Below are positions 8,042 to 17,934 of a DNA stretch of 64,000 bases, one piece after another. Numbering within the stretch: position 1 is the first letter of the stretch; the number at the start of each line of letters is the position of its first letter. A program made the position numbers and the translations under genes. Below the pieces are notes generated by a model that saw only the letters and a program-made list of their open reading frames with translations, ran no database searches and had not been told where the DNA came from. Origin of the DNA: Pseudomonadota bacterium (GTDB lineage Bacteria > Pseudomonadota > Alphaproteobacteria > Acetobacterales > Acetobacteraceae); the NCBI GenBank assembly GCA_021805565.1, contig JAJZFA010000022.1, positions 1 through 64,000 on the forward strand, in the 5' to 3' direction.

Positions 8042-8989
8042 ATGGCAGACGGAACGAGTATCCCGATTGGCGTTATGACGCCAAGGAAGTCCGCCGCGCG
8101 CAAAAACACGCTGCGGGCATTTTCTCAGCGCAAATCCACCATCGGCTTCCTGCTTTGCCTGCCCTTGATCCTGCTGATCGCGGGGTTTGTGATCTATCCC
8201 GCGTTTTACGCGATCTATCTGAGTATGCTGAACAAGAAGATGACCGCATTCGTCGGTTTCGGCAATTTCACGTTCCTGCTGAAGCGCCACACGTTCCAGC
8301 TTGTTATCTTTCAAAGCTGCCTGTTTGCCGTCACATCTGTGGTGCTGAAGGCCTTCATCGGCTTTATCCTTGCGCATTTGATGCACAACATCCCCGGCAC
8401 CAGGCAACGCATTTGGCGTGGCTTGCTGCTGGTTCCGTGGGTGATCCCGCTGGCGCTGTCCACGCTGACCTGGTGGTGGATGTTCGATCCGTCCTATTCC
8501 GCATTCAATTACATCCTCAATGAGCTGGGCTTCGCCAACGTGCCGTGGCTTGGCGTGGGCTGGATCGCCCGGTTCTGCACGATTACCGTGAATGTGTGGT
8601 ACGGGACGCCGTTTTTCATGATCATGTATCTGGCGGCGCTGAAATCGGTACCGGAACAGTTGTACGAAGCGGCCTCGATCGACGGTGCCAGCGCGACGCA
8701 GAAACTGTTCTTCGTGACGCTGCCGATGATGCGCAATATCATTTCGATCACTATTCTGTTCAGCCTGATCGTCACGTTCGCCGATTTCGACATCGTGCGC
8801 ATCCTGACAGCGGGCGGACCGCAGGACATGACGCATGTGTTCGCGACCTATGCGTTTCAGGTGGGCATCCAGTCGGGCGATATTCCGCTTGGGGCCGCCG
8901 TCAGCCTGTTCATGTTCCCCATCCTGGCGTTCGCGGCGTTTTTCGTGCTGCGCGGCGTGACCCAGCGGACCAAGGAGATCGCGACATGA
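8042..8989 (+). CDS. Carbohydrate ABC transporter permease (MalF/UgpA type)
   Basis: 315 aa inner-membrane permease with six predicted helices after a cytoplasmic basic N-terminus. The EAA loop that contacts the ATPase reads EQLYEAASIDGASATQKLFF. The start has GGGAGGAAATGGA directly upstream. Its stop overlaps the start of the second permease (ATGA), so the two half-channels are made in coupled fashion. Confidence 0.93.
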   Translation: MADGTSIPIGVMTPRKSAARKNTLRAFSQRKSTIGFLLCLPLILLIAGFVIYPAFYAIYLSMLNKKMTAFVGFGNFTFLLKRHTFQLVIFQSCLFAVTSVVLKAFIGFILAHLMHNIPGTRQRIWRGLLLVPWVIPLALSTLTWWWMFDPSYSAFNYILNELGFANVPWLGVGWIARFCTITVNVWYGTPFFMIMYLAALKSVPEQLYEAASIDGASATQKLFFVTLPMMRNIISITILFSLIVTFADFDIVRILTAGGPQDMTHVFATYAFQVGIQSGDIPLGAAVSLFMFPILAFAAFFVLRGVTQRTKEIAT

Positions 8990-9882
8990 GCGCAACGACG
9001 CGGGAAAATGGCCGCAAGGCGGCGGTGCGACGCAAGACCAGCCTGCACAATCAGCGACTTTGGGCGCTCTGGGGCAGTTACATCGCGCTAGGCGTGTTTG
9101 CGGTCATGTTCCTGGTGCCTCCGTTCTACACGCTGATCACCAGCCTGAAATCGTCCGCCGAGATTTCCGCGCAGACCGGCAGTCCGTGGCTGGTGCATCA
9201 TCCGACGCTGGAGAATTTCTGGTATCTGATCACCTATCCGAATTTCCAGACGTATTATCTGAACTCGACGATCGTCACGGTTCTGGTTGTCTCGGTATCG
9301 ATGGTCATTTCGGTGCTTGCCGCGTTCAGCCTGTCGCGGATGGGGTTTTGGGGCAGCCAAAGCCTTTCGACCGGCGTGTTCCTGACCTATCTGGTGCCCC
9401 CTTCCCTGCTGTTCATCCCGCTGTTCCAGATCATTGGCAAAATCGGGCTGATCAATAATTTCTGGTGCCTTGTCATCCTGTATCCGACGCTGGCGGTGCC
9501 GTTCTGCACCTGGATCATGATTGGCTATTTCAGCTCCATCCCCAAGGAGCTGGACGAGGCTGCGCTGATCGACGGCGCGAATTACCTGCAAATCCTGTGG
9601 AAGATTTTCATTCCGGTGGCGATGCCCGGCATTATCGCGGCAACGATCTTCGCGTTCACCGTGGCGTGGGGGGCGTTTCTGTATCCGCTGGCGTATCTCT
9701 ACACATCGAACCAGATGGTGCTGACGGTCGGTATCATTTCCGACCTGATCCGCGGCGACGTGTTCCAGTGGGGCAAGATCATGGCCGCGTGCCTGCTGGC
9801 GTCGCTGCCGCCGATCGTGATCTATGCCTTTTTGATGGATTACTACGTGGCGGGGCTGACGGCCGGTGCCACCAAGGGCTGA
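8986..9882 (+). CDS. Carbohydrate ABC transporter permease (MalG/UgpE type)
   Basis: 298 aa, six helices, second half of the channel. The EAA loop reads KELDEAALIDGANYLQILW, and the protein ends in VAGLTAGATKG, a common ending of MalG-type permeases. The start is the ATG that overlaps the previous stop; longer frames upstream run inside the other permease and are not believable. Confidence 0.93.
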   Translation: MSATTRENGRKAAVRRKTSLHNQRLWALWGSYIALGVFAVMFLVPPFYTLITSLKSSAEISAQTGSPWLVHHPTLENFWYLITYPNFQTYYLNSTIVTVLVVSVSMVISVLAAFSLSRMGFWGSQSLSTGVFLTYLVPPSLLFIPLFQIIGKIGLINNFWCLVILYPTLAVPFCTWIMIGYFSSIPKELDEAALIDGANYLQILWKIFIPVAMPGIIAATIFAFTVAWGAFLYPLAYLYTSNQMVLTVGIISDLIRGDVFQWGKIMAACLLASLPPIVIYAFLMDYYVAGLTAGATKG

Positions 9883-9942
9883 TATAGCGAATTTGGCCGA
9901 ACCGCACCCGGCCAGCACCCCAACCGAGGAAACGAACGTATC

Positions 9943-11046
9943 ATGGCTGAAGTGTCCATCCGCAAGATCGTCAAGGAATACGAAGGTGGCGTGCAAGCGG
10001 TCAAAGGGATCGATCTGGACATCGCCGACCATGAATTCGTCGTACTGGTTGGCCCGTCCGGATGCGGCAAATCCACGACGCTGCGGATGATTGCCGGGCT
10101 GGAGGAAATCACGTCCGGCGAAATCCTGATCGACGGCGATGTCGTCAACGACGTGCCGCCACGCGACCGCGACATCGCCATGGTGTTCCAGAATTACGCG
10201 CTGTATCCGCACATGAGCGTCTTCGACAATATGGCGTTCGGGTTGAAGCTGCGTAAATTCCCGAAGGACGAGATCAAACGGCGCGTCGATGAGGCGGCCC
10301 GTATTCTCGATATCGTGCCGCTGTTGGAGCGCAAGCCACGGGCACTGTCTGGCGGCCAGCGCCAGCGTGTGGCGATGGGGCGGGCGATCGTGCGGAACCC
10401 GAAAGTGTTCCTGTTCGATGAGCCGCTGTCGAACCTGGACGCGAAGCTGCGGGTGCAGATGCGGACGGAAATCAAGAAAGTGCATCAGACGGTTCGCACC
10501 ACGACCGTCTATGTGACGCACGATCAGATCGAGGCGATGACGCTGGCCGATCGCGTGGTGGTGATGAACGGCGGCGTAATCGAGCAGGTTGGCACACCGA
10601 ACGATCTGTATCATCACCCGGCGACACGGTTCGTCGCGGGATTTATCGGCTCGCCGGCGATGAATTTCCTGCCCTGCCGGGTGCAGGACGGCGCGAATGG
10701 CGGCCTGGCGGTGCGAGTGACCGATACGATCGTGGTGCCGATTCCGCCGGCCCGCGCGGATCGTTACGGGGCGTTCAAGGGTCGCGACATGGTGCTGGGC
10801 CTGCGGCCGGAGCATTTGTTCGAATACCATGAACAGGGCAAGCCGAACTGGACACGGATCGATCTGCCTGTCGATGTGGTGGAACCGATGGGCATGGAAA
10901 CGATGGTGCATTTCTTCGTCGAAGGCGCGCCCGTGTGCGCCAGGGTCGATCCGGCCACTCACGCCGCGCCGGGAGAAACGATGCCGCTGACCGCCGATTT
11001 AAACCAGATGCACCTGATGGAGCCCGATACTGGCCGGGTGGTCTGA
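9943..11046 (+). CDS. Carbohydrate ABC transporter ATPase (MalK/UgpC type)
   Basis: 367 aa cytoplasmic ATPase that powers the permease pair. Walker A GPSGCGKST is at 37-45, the signature LSGGQRQRVAMGRAI and Walker B VFLFDEPLSNLD follow, and the C-terminal third is the TOBE/regulatory region found in MalK-type ATPases that serve sugar importers. A GAGGAAAC site precedes the ATG. It is separated from the second permease by 60 bp and from the following CobW-type gene by three bases. Confidence 0.94.
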   Translation: MAEVSIRKIVKEYEGGVQAVKGIDLDIADHEFVVLVGPSGCGKSTTLRMIAGLEEITSGEILIDGDVVNDVPPRDRDIAMVFQNYALYPHMSVFDNMAFGLKLRKFPKDEIKRRVDEAARILDIVPLLERKPRALSGGQRQRVAMGRAIVRNPKVFLFDEPLSNLDAKLRVQMRTEIKKVHQTVRTTTVYVTHDQIEAMTLADRVVVMNGGVIEQVGTPNDLYHHPATRFVAGFIGSPAMNFLPCRVQDGANGGLAVRVTDTIVVPIPPARADRYGAFKGRDMVLGLRPEHLFEYHEQGKPNWTRIDLPVDVVEPMGMETMVHFFVEGAPVCARVDPATHAAPGETMPLTADLNQMHLMEPDTGRVV

Positions 11047-11049
11047 CAT

Positions 11050-12042
11050 TTGATTCCCGTCGCTGTCGTCACCGGCTTTCTGGGAAGCGGCAAAACAACC
11101 TTGATCGGCCGCATGTTGCGCGATCCGGCATGGGCGCGCACCGCGGTAATCGTCAACGAGTTCGGGGAAATCGGACTCGATCACGACCTGATCGCGAGCG
11201 GCGACGATTCCGTTCTGACGCTGAACACCGGCTGTCTGTGTTGCGCGATGCAGACCGACCTCGCCCGGACATTGCTCGGCCTGTCGGCACGCCGTTCGGC
11301 TGGGTCGGCGGAATACGACCGTGTGGTGATCGAGACTTCGGGATTGTCCGACCCTGGGCCGATGTTGCAGGCGATGATGACAGACAGCGCCGTTTTCGCG
11401 ACGCACCGTATCCCTTCCGTGGTTACACTGGTCGATACGGTGCATGGGGAACAGACGCTGCGCGAGCATGAAGAGGCGCGGCAACAGGTTGCGCTGGCGG
11501 ATCGTCTGCTGTTTAGCAAGGCCGATCTGCTGGCGCCTTCCCCGGCCCTGCTGGATTCGCTCGGTAGGCTGAATGCCGGGGCGCCGCGCACGCTGGCATC
11601 GGTGGCGGATCTGGCGGTATTTTTCGGCGGCTCGCCCGGTGGGGACTGGGCGGACAAACCGCGCGGCGTGTCGCGCCGGAACGGGCATGGCGAGATCGAT
11701 ACGTTTACGGTAATTCGCGACAGGCCCTTGCCGGCTTTGGCGCTGACGTTGCTGTTGCAAGCGGTGGCGGAGCATTGCGGATCGCGGCTGCTGCGTTTGA
11801 AGGGTCTTGTCTCGATCGAGGAAATGCCGGGGCGGCCGGCGGTGATTCATGGGGTCCGGCACGTGTTCGGCGCCCCGGAGTTTTTGGATCGCTGGCCGAG
11901 CGGGGATGAGAGAACGCGGATTGTGGTTATTGGGCGGGGGGTGCCGCGATATTTCGTTGCGCGGTTGCTGGATGCGATCGAGGAGGAAGTGCGCGATGCG
12001 ATCGCGGCGCACCCGGCGGAATTCCGGATGCGCAATGGATGA
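11050..12042 (+). CDS. CobW/COG0523 family metal-chaperone GTPase
   Basis: 330 aa G3E-type GTPase. The P-loop is GFLGSGKTT (9-17), the metal-binding motif GCLCC is at 61-65, and switch/base-recognition elements VIETSGLSDP and SKADLL follow. The C-terminal CobW domain includes RLLRLKGLVSIEEMP and the family-typical VIHGVRHVF. Members deliver zinc, cobalt or other metals to target proteins. The start is a TTG three bases after the ABC ATPase stop, so translation is probably coupled to the sugar transporter, which is unusual. The target metalloprotein is not evident nearby. Confidence 0.9.
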   Translation: MIPVAVVTGFLGSGKTTLIGRMLRDPAWARTAVIVNEFGEIGLDHDLIASGDDSVLTLNTGCLCCAMQTDLARTLLGLSARRSAGSAEYDRVVIETSGLSDPGPMLQAMMTDSAVFATHRIPSVVTLVDTVHGEQTLREHEEARQQVALADRLLFSKADLLAPSPALLDSLGRLNAGAPRTLASVADLAVFFGGSPGGDWADKPRGVSRRNGHGEIDTFTVIRDRPLPALALTLLLQAVAEHCGSRLLRLKGLVSIEEMPGRPAVIHGVRHVFGAPEFLDRWPSGDERTRIVVIGRGVPRYFVARLLDAIEEEVRDAIAAHPAEFRMRNG

Positions 12043-12098
12043 CGCTATGGCAAACGACGGGCAGCGGCCAGACCTGTGAGACGTTTTGCGCTTATTGT

Positions 12099-12141
12099 CC
12101 AATGATTGGCCCATTGCCGAATCCTGATACGCCCTTAACAT
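12099..12141 (+). promoter_or_regulatory. Candidate promoter with short palindrome upstream of the RND efflux operon
   Basis: CCAATGATTGG (12099-12109) is an 11-bp perfect palindrome. Just after it comes a plausible -35 TTGCCG (12114-12119) and, 16 bp on, TAACAT as a weak -10. The pump adaptor starts at 12185. A repressor site of the TetR kind is conceivable, but no regulator gene is adjacent and the match quality is modest. Confidence 0.3.
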
Positions 12142-12184
12142 GTACATCGCGGCGCAACGGGCGCCTTGATGGGAACCTCGCTCG

Positions 12185-13348
12185 ATGCGTTTAACGCGAT
12201 ACACAACGCTCGCTGTTCTGCTGTCGCTGGTGGCACCTGCGTACGCTCAGGCACCTGGCGGCGGTCCGCCGTCAGTCGGCATCGTGCGTGCCCAGCCAAC
12301 CGCCATTACCGAAACATCCGAATTCATCGGTCGCGTCCAGGCCATCGACCGGGTTGCGCTGACCGCGCGCGTGACCGCGTTTCTGGACCAGATGCTGTTC
12401 GTGGAGGGCACCGAGGTCAAACAAAACGATCTTCTGTACCGGCTGGAACGTGGACCGTTCGAGGCCGCGGTCCAGCAGCAGGAAGCGGCCGTCGCGGATA
12501 CCACCGCACGTTTGGCCAATGCCAATATCCAGCTTGCCCGGGCGCAGTCGCTGTTGAGCACGCCTGCGGGCCAACGATCTAACGTCGATGACGCGGTTGC
12601 CAACCAGCGCTCGCTCGCGGCACAGGTGCTTGCGGCGCAGGCGCAGTTGCGGGCCGCGCAGATCAATCTGGCCTATACTGAAATCCGGGCGCCGGTTGCC
12701 GGCAAGATCAGCCGGACCAGCATCACGGCCGGCAACGTGGTATCGCCCAGTTCGGGACCGTTGGCCACGATCGTCAGCCAGGATCCGATGTACGTGCTTT
12801 TCCCGGTGGCGGCGCGCACGCTGACGGAATTGCAAAAGCGGTACGGCGGCAAGGGCGGCAGCAACGCGGTCGTGGTCAAGCTGCGACTGGCGGACGGATC
12901 GCTGTACGACAGCGACGGAAAAATCGATTACGTCGATCCGACCGTTTCGGCGACCACCGACACGATTTTGCTGCGGGCAAGGATCGCCAATCCGGTTCGC
13001 GGTCAGGCGATTGCCGGTCAACCGGTGGAGCGGTCCCTGGTGGACGGGGCGTTCGTGTCGGTGCTGGTGGAAGGCGTCCAGCCTGTCATTGCGCTGGGCA
13101 TTCCACGGAAAGCTGTGCTGTCCGACCAGCAGGGCGATTATGTGTATGTCGTCGGTGCGGACAACAAGGTGGAACAGCGCCGCATCCAGTTAGGGCAATC
13201 CACCCCTGGCACGGCTGTCGTTGCCGGTGGCCTGAAGGACGGCGAAATGGTCGTGACCGAAGGAATCCAGCGCGTACGCCCAGGCATCGAGGTCAGCCCC
13301 GGCCCGGCTACTCCACCGCCCACGGCGCAGAGCGCGGGCAAGTCCTAG
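12185..13348 (+). CDS. RND efflux periplasmic adaptor (MexA/AcrA family)
   Basis: 387 aa membrane-fusion protein linking the inner-membrane pump to an outer-membrane channel. A Sec signal peptide ends near APAYAQ; the core has the lipoyl-like, coiled-coil ([20 protein letters not shown]) and beta-barrel parts in the family order, with the closing lipoyl half [13 protein letters not shown]. There is no lipobox cysteine. The pump gene follows after one base. No outer-membrane factor is in this operon, so it must use one encoded elsewhere. Confidence 0.93.
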   Translation: MRLTRYTTLAVLLSLVAPAYAQAPGGGPPSVGIVRAQPTAITETSEFIGRVQAIDRVALTARVTAFLDQMLFVEGTEVKQNDLLYRLERGPFEAAVQQQEAAVADTTARLANANIQLARAQSLLSTPAGQRSNVDDAVANQRSLAAQVLAAQAQLRAAQINLAYTEIRAPVAGKISRTSITAGNVVSPSSGPLATIVSQDPMYVLFPVAARTLTELQKRYGGKGGSNAVVVKLRLADGSLYDSDGKIDYVDPTVSATTDTILLRARIANPVRGQAIAGQPVERSLVDGAFVSVLVEGVQPVIALGIPRKAVLSDQQGDYVYVVGADNKVEQRRIQLGQSTPGTAVVAGGLKDGEMVVTEGIQRVRPGIEVSPGPATPPPTAQSAGKS

Positions 13349-13349
13349 C

Positions 13350-16300
13350 ATGATTTCCTCGGTATTCGTCGAACGACCGAGACTTGCGGTCGTCATCGCC
13401 ATTCTGCTGACCCTGGCCGGGGCGTTGTCGCTGTTGCGCATTCCGGTATCGCAGTTTCCCGATATCGTTCCGCCGCAGGTGACGGTTTCCACCACGTACA
13501 CCGGTGCATCGGCCGCGGTGGTGGAAGCGACTGTCGCACAGCCGCTGGAAGCGACGGTCGTCGGCGTGGACAAGATGATTTACATGAAGTCCAACAGCGC
13601 GAACGACGGCAGCTATTCGCTGAACGTCAGCTTCGAGTTGGGGACCAATCCGGACATCGACACGGTCAATGTCAACAATCGGGTTCAACAGGCCATCGCC
13701 CGGCTGCCGCCCGAGGTTCAGCAATACGGATTGACGGTTCGCAAGCGTTCCGCCGCGATTTTGGAGTTTCTGCAGTTCTACAGCGCCGAGGGCAAGCAGA
13801 CCCCGCTGTTCATCAGCAATTACGTGACAATCAATGTGCTGGACCGATTGACACGGGTGCCCGGCGTGGGCGACGCGACGCTGTTCGGCCGGCTCGATTA
13901 CTCGATGCGTATCTGGTTCGACATGGACCGTCTGGTCGCGCTCAATCTGGCACCGTCGGACATTATCGCGGTCATTCAATCGCAAAACGTTCAGGCAGCG
14001 GTCGGACGCATCGGCGCCCGGCCGACCAGCGACGCGACACAGTTCCAGCTCAGCGTGCAAACGCAAGGGCGGCTGACGACACCCAAGCAGTTTGGGGAGA
14101 TCGTGATCAGAGCCAATCCCGATGGGTCGGTGCTGCGGATCAAGGACGTGGCCCGGACCGAACTGGGGGCCGCCAACAGCGATACAATGAGCCGGCTGAA
14201 TGGCAACCCGGCGGTTTCGATCGGTATTTATCTGGCTCCGGGCGCGAACGCGGTGCAGACATCGGCCCGCGTCCGGGCGGCCCTCGACGTTCTATCGACA
14301 CGGTTCCCGGACGGGCTGAAAGCCAGGGTGTTCTACGACAGCAGCACGTTCGTTTCGTCCACGATCGACGAGGTGGTGAAGACGCTGACGATTGCATTCG
14401 TGCTGGTCGTGGCGGTGGTGTTCGTGTTCCTGGGCAGCGTGCGGGCGACCATTATTCCGATGGTGGCCATTCCGGTCAGCCTGATCGGCACGTTCGCGGC
14501 GCTGCTGGCCTTCGGCTTCTCGGCCAACACGATTTCGCTGCTGGCGATGGTGCTTGGCATCGGCGTGGTGGTGGACGATGCCATTGTGGTCGTGGAAAAC
14601 GTCGAACGGGTCATGGCGGAGGAACCCGATCTGTCGCCGGGCGACGCGACGAAAAAGGCGATGGCTCAGATCACCGGTCCGGTGATCGCGATTTCCCTGG
14701 TTCTGCTGTCGGTTTTCGTGCCGGTCGCGTTCATTCCGGGATTGTCGGGAACGTTGTTCCGCCAGTTCGCGGTGACGATCAGCATATCGATGCTGCTGTC
14801 GGCGATTATCGCGCTGACCTTGTCGCCCGCGTTGTGCGCGCTGTTTTTGCGCCATGGCGGCCGGCCGCGTGGGCCAGTGGGCTGGATGCTGACCGGGATC
14901 GATAAGGTCCGGGATGGATATTCCAGCGTCGTCAACCGGTTGTTGCGCCTGGCCGCGCTTTCGCTGCTGGCGATTGCCGCCGCCGGCATTGGCATTGTGC
15001 TGATGGACCGGATCACGCCGACCGGGTTTCTGCCAGAGGAAGATCAGGGTGCGATCTTCACGGTGGTTCAGCTTCCCGATGGCGCCTCGGTCGAGCGAAC
15101 CCGAGCGGTGGTCGAACAGGTGGAGAGTTTGATCCGCCCGATGCCGCAGGTGGAGGCAGTGCTGTCGATCGTCGGATTTTCCTTGCTGGATGGCGGCAAT
15201 CAGCCGAACGCGGCCTTCCTGGTCACCCGGCTGAAGCCATTCCGGGACCGGCCAGGGGCCGAGAATAGTGTACGCACCGTGCTGGGTAAGATATTCGGCG
15301 CGGCGCAGACGATTCGTTCGGCGACGGTATTTCCGTTCAATCTGCCGCCGATCATCGGTTTGTCCACCAGCGGCGGGTTCGAATACCAGTTGGAAAACCT
15401 GGAAGGCCGTCCGCCCGAGGAAATGGCGAGCGTGATGCAGGGAATGATCGCGGCGGCCAATCGCGACCCCCGGCTCAACCGGGTGTTTTCCACCTTCACC
15501 GCGTCCAATCCATCGATCTGGCTGGAAATCGACCGGGAGAAGGCTCAGGCCCTCGGATTGTCGATTTCCGCGGTGTTCAACGCGCTACAGACGACGCTTG
15601 GCGGATATTACGTCAACGATTTCAATCTTTATGGGCGGACCTGGCAGGTCAACATCCAGGCCGAGGCGGCGGATCGCAGCGACCCGGCAGCGATCTATAA
15701 GATTTACGTGCGAAATAACCGGGGCGAGATGGTGCCGCTGCGGGCCATTGCCGATGTCCGCATCCAGCTCGGCCCGCAGGTTATCAGCCGGTACAACAAT
15801 TACCGGAGCGTGACGATTAACGGCAGTCCGAAGCCGGGGGTGTCATCCGGCGACGCGCTGCTGGCGATGGATCAGCTTTCGCGCACAACACTGCCGCCGG
15901 GTTATACGTACGAATGGACCGGCACTGCCTATCAGGAACGGGAAGCGTCCGGTCAAACCGGCTTCATCCTGGCTTTGGCTGTACTGTTCGCCTACCTGTT
16001 TTTGGTCGCGCTGTATGAGAGTTGGATGATCCCCATCCCGGTGCTGCTTTCGGTAACCGTGGGTGTGCTGGGTGCATTCTTCGGATTGCAAATCGCTGGA
16101 TTGTCGCTCGATCTTTATGCGCAGATCGGGATGGTGGTGCTGATCGCGCTGGCGGCGAAGAATGGGATTTTGATCGTCGAATTCGCCAAGGAGCAACGGG
16201 AAGCCGGGCTTTCGATCCGGGACGCGGCGGCGCTGGGTGCCCGAATGCGGATCAGGGCGGTGATGATGACCTCGATCGCATTTATCTTTGGGCTTATCCC

Positions 16301-16502
16301 GCTGGTCTGGGCGGATGGTGCCGCGATGCTGAGCCGGCGCGCGGTGGGAACAGCCGTGTTCGCCGGAATGATCGTTGCCAGTTCGATCGGTGTCTTCTTG
16401 ATCCCGATGCTGTATGCCGTGTTCCAGACGATCCGGGAATCCGCGAAGCGGCGGTTCGGTGGATCGGCCAGACAAGAAACGCACAGCCGAACTGGGCATT
16501 GA
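13350..16502 (+). CDS. RND multidrug efflux pump, inner-membrane subunit (AcrB/MexB family, HAE1)
   Basis: 1050 aa, the normal length, with two sets of transmembrane helices and two large periplasmic loops. The proton-relay aspartates are D409 and D410 in [13 protein letters not shown], the hydrophobic/amphiphile exporter form. The N-terminus [15 protein letters not shown] and the C-terminal segment [20 protein letters not shown] are typical. It is expected to export drugs, dyes or other amphiphilic compounds in a trimer with the preceding adaptor. Confidence 0.96.
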   Translation: MISSVFVERPRLAVVIAILLTLAGALSLLRIPVSQFPDIVPPQVTVSTTYTGASAAVVEATVAQPLEATVVGVDKMIYMKSNSANDGSYSLNVSFELGTNPDIDTVNVNNRVQQAIARLPPEVQQYGLTVRKRSAAILEFLQFYSAEGKQTPLFISNYVTINVLDRLTRVPGVGDATLFGRLDYSMRIWFDMDRLVALNLAPSDIIAVIQSQNVQAAVGRIGARPTSDATQFQLSVQTQGRLTTPKQFGEIVIRANPDGSVLRIKDVARTELGAANSDTMSRLNGNPAVSIGIYLAPGANAVQTSARVRAALDVLSTRFPDGLKARVFYDSSTFVSSTIDEVVKTLTIAFVLVVAVVFVFLGSVRATIIPMVAIPVSLIGTFAALLAFGFSANTISLLAMVLGIGVVVDDAIVVVENVERVMAEEPDLSPGDATKKAMAQITGPVIAISLVLLSVFVPVAFIPGLSGTLFRQFAVTISISMLLSAIIALTLSPALCALFLRHGGRPRGPVGWMLTGIDKVRDGYSSVVNRLLRLAALSLLAIAAAGIGIVLMDRITPTGFLPEEDQGAIFTVVQLPDGASVERTRAVVEQVESLIRPMPQVEAVLSIVGFSLLDGGNQPNAAFLVTRLKPFRDRPGAENSVRTVLGKIFGAAQTIRSATVFPFNLPPIIGLSTSGGFEYQLENLEGRPPEEMASVMQGMIAAANRDPRLNRVFSTFTASNPSIWLEIDREKAQALGLSISAVFNALQTTLGGYYVNDFNLYGRTWQVNIQAEAADRSDPAAIYKIYVRNNRGEMVPLRAIADVRIQLGPQVISRYNNYRSVTINGSPKPGVSSGDALLAMDQLSRTTLPPGYTYEWTGTAYQEREASGQTGFILALAVLFAYLFLVALYESWMIPIPVLLSVTVGVLGAFFGLQIAGLSLDLYAQIGMVVLIALAAKNGILIVEFAKEQREAGLSIRDAAALGARMRIRAVMMTSIAFIFGLIPLVWADGAAMLSRRAVGTAVFAGMIVASSIGVFLIPMLYAVFQTIRESAKRRFGGSARQETHSRTGH

Positions 16503-16553
16503 CCTTATACCCAGGACGTCCCGCCGATTTTAAAGCGGTTAGGCCTGTTCTAG

Positions 16554-16584
16554 GGACGGCTCATCCTTAAAAGATGAGCCGTCC
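16554..16584. terminator. Strong hairpin between convergent genes (likely bidirectional terminator)
   Basis: A perfect 12-bp stem (GGACGGCTCATC / GATGAGCCGTCC) with a seven-base loop sits between the end of the RND pump gene and the end of the SMP-30 gene that comes from the other side. It lacks a clear T-run on either side, so classical intrinsic termination is not certain, but the position and stem strength fit a transcript end. Confidence 0.65.
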
Positions 16585-16607
16585 AGCCGATGCCTGACGT
16601 CGATGCG

Positions 16608-17717
16608 TTATGGAACGGCCGCACCCTGCGTATTGACATACAGTGCGTAAATCGACGTACTGGCGCACATGTAAAGTCGATTATGTAACAAACCGCCAAA
16701 CGTAAGATTGGCGCAGGTCTCGGGAAGATGAACCTTGCCGATCAGATCGCCGTTCGACGCATAGCAGCGTACCCCGTCTTCCTTGGGATCGCCCCAACCC
16801 ATGCTGCACCAGACCGAACCCTCGACATCGACGCGCATACCGTCGGTAAAGCCAGGCGCAAAACCCTCGGCGAAGACCTTGCTGTTGGTCAGCTTGCCCG
16901 ACCCAACATCTACGTCGAATACACGAATATGCGCGGGTCCGCCGTGCGTGATACCGCTATCGATGATGTATAGCTTTTTTTCGTCTGGGGAGAAGGCCAA
17001 CCCGTTCGGCTGGGTGAAGTCGTCAACCACCATCTTCACTGCCCCGCTCTGCGCATCCACACGGTAAACGTTGTGTGTAGCCTGTTCCTGCGGTGCCTGC
17101 AGACCTTCATAATTGCCGCCGATACCGTATGACGGATCGCTGAACCAGATCGAATCGTCCGAGGCCACAACAACATCGTTCGGCGAATTGAGCTTTTTGC
17201 CATTATAGGAATCCGCGACAATTGTTATTGTGCCGTCGAATTCGGTTCGCACAACCCGCCGCCCGCCATGCTGACAGGTCACCAGACGGCCCTGTCGGTC
17301 AACGGTACTGCCATTGGAATTATAGGACGGCGAACGGAATACGCTGAGATGGTTGTCGTCTTCCGTCAGCCGCATCTGCCGGTTGTTCGGGATGTCGCTG
17401 AAGATCAGGTAACGGCCGGCCCGGAAATACGCCGGTCCTTCAGCCCAACGAAAGCCGGTTGCCACGCGTTCCACCGCGCCGGTTCCCGGACTGCCCTTGA
17501 ATCGCTTATCCAGGGCCTCGATGTGCGTGTCTGGATAGCGCGAGCCGGGAAGCGGACCCAGCGGCAGCGCGTCGGTGTAAGGCACTGGCAGCGGGTCGCC
17601 GGTTTCTCCCAGAAGCGGAACCGTGGCAGCCGCCGCGCGCCCAAGCGCAACGGCCGATGTCGCCACGGCGGCCGAGGTAGCCAGAAATGCCCGTCTTTTT
17701 ATGTCCCGTGTGTTCAT
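16608..17717 (-). CDS. Exported SMP-30/gluconolactonase family protein
   Basis: 369 aa. It begins MNTRDIKRRAFLATSAAVAT, a Tat-like signal peptide, so the product is periplasmic. The start is fixed by a perfect AGGAGG on the minus strand; a longer frame lacks one. The beta-propeller repeats include GFRWAEGPAYF, NSPNDVVVASDDSIWFSDP and QPNGLAFSPDEKKLYI, the metal-site segments of SMP-30 lactonases. Likely activity is hydrolysis of a sugar or other lactone. It is the first of two such enzymes in the window; the other (22957) has no signal peptide. Confidence 0.88.
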   Translation of the reverse strand: MNTRDIKRRAFLATSAAVATSAVALGRAAAATVPLLGETGDPLPVPYTDALPLGPLPGSRYPDTHIEALDKRFKGSPGTGAVERVATGFRWAEGPAYFRAGRYLIFSDIPNNRQMRLTEDDNHLSVFRSPSYNSNGSTVDRQGRLVTCQHGGRRVVRTEFDGTITIVADSYNGKKLNSPNDVVVASDDSIWFSDPSYGIGGNYEGLQAPQEQATHNVYRVDAQSGAVKMVVDDFTQPNGLAFSPDEKKLYIIDSGITHGGPAHIRVFDVDVGSGKLTNSKVFAEGFAPGFTDGMRVDVEGSVWCSMGWGDPKEDGVRCYASNGDLIGKVHLPETCANLTFGGLLHNRLYMCASTSIYALYVNTQGAAVP

Positions 17718-17934
17718 GGCGCGTCCTCCTGTTCGCCTCTTCGTTGATCGAGAGGCTCCCCCAAGCATTACATGGCTGTAAGGTGGCGACAAGAATAACC
17801 ACGGAGGCGCGCCGGCGGGATGGCGATTATCCGGTGACGAACCCGGCTATGCGCTATTGTAGCTTAGCACAAATAGATGCCACCGGTTGCTTGCTACGAT
17901 CCGCCCTATGCCGCCTTGCCTGGCAGGGTGCCGG

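Noticed and set aside
9088-10962. 624-codon minus-strand frame opposite the sugar ABC genes
   Set aside because: It spans the permease and ATPase genes, which have perfect family motifs on the plus strand.
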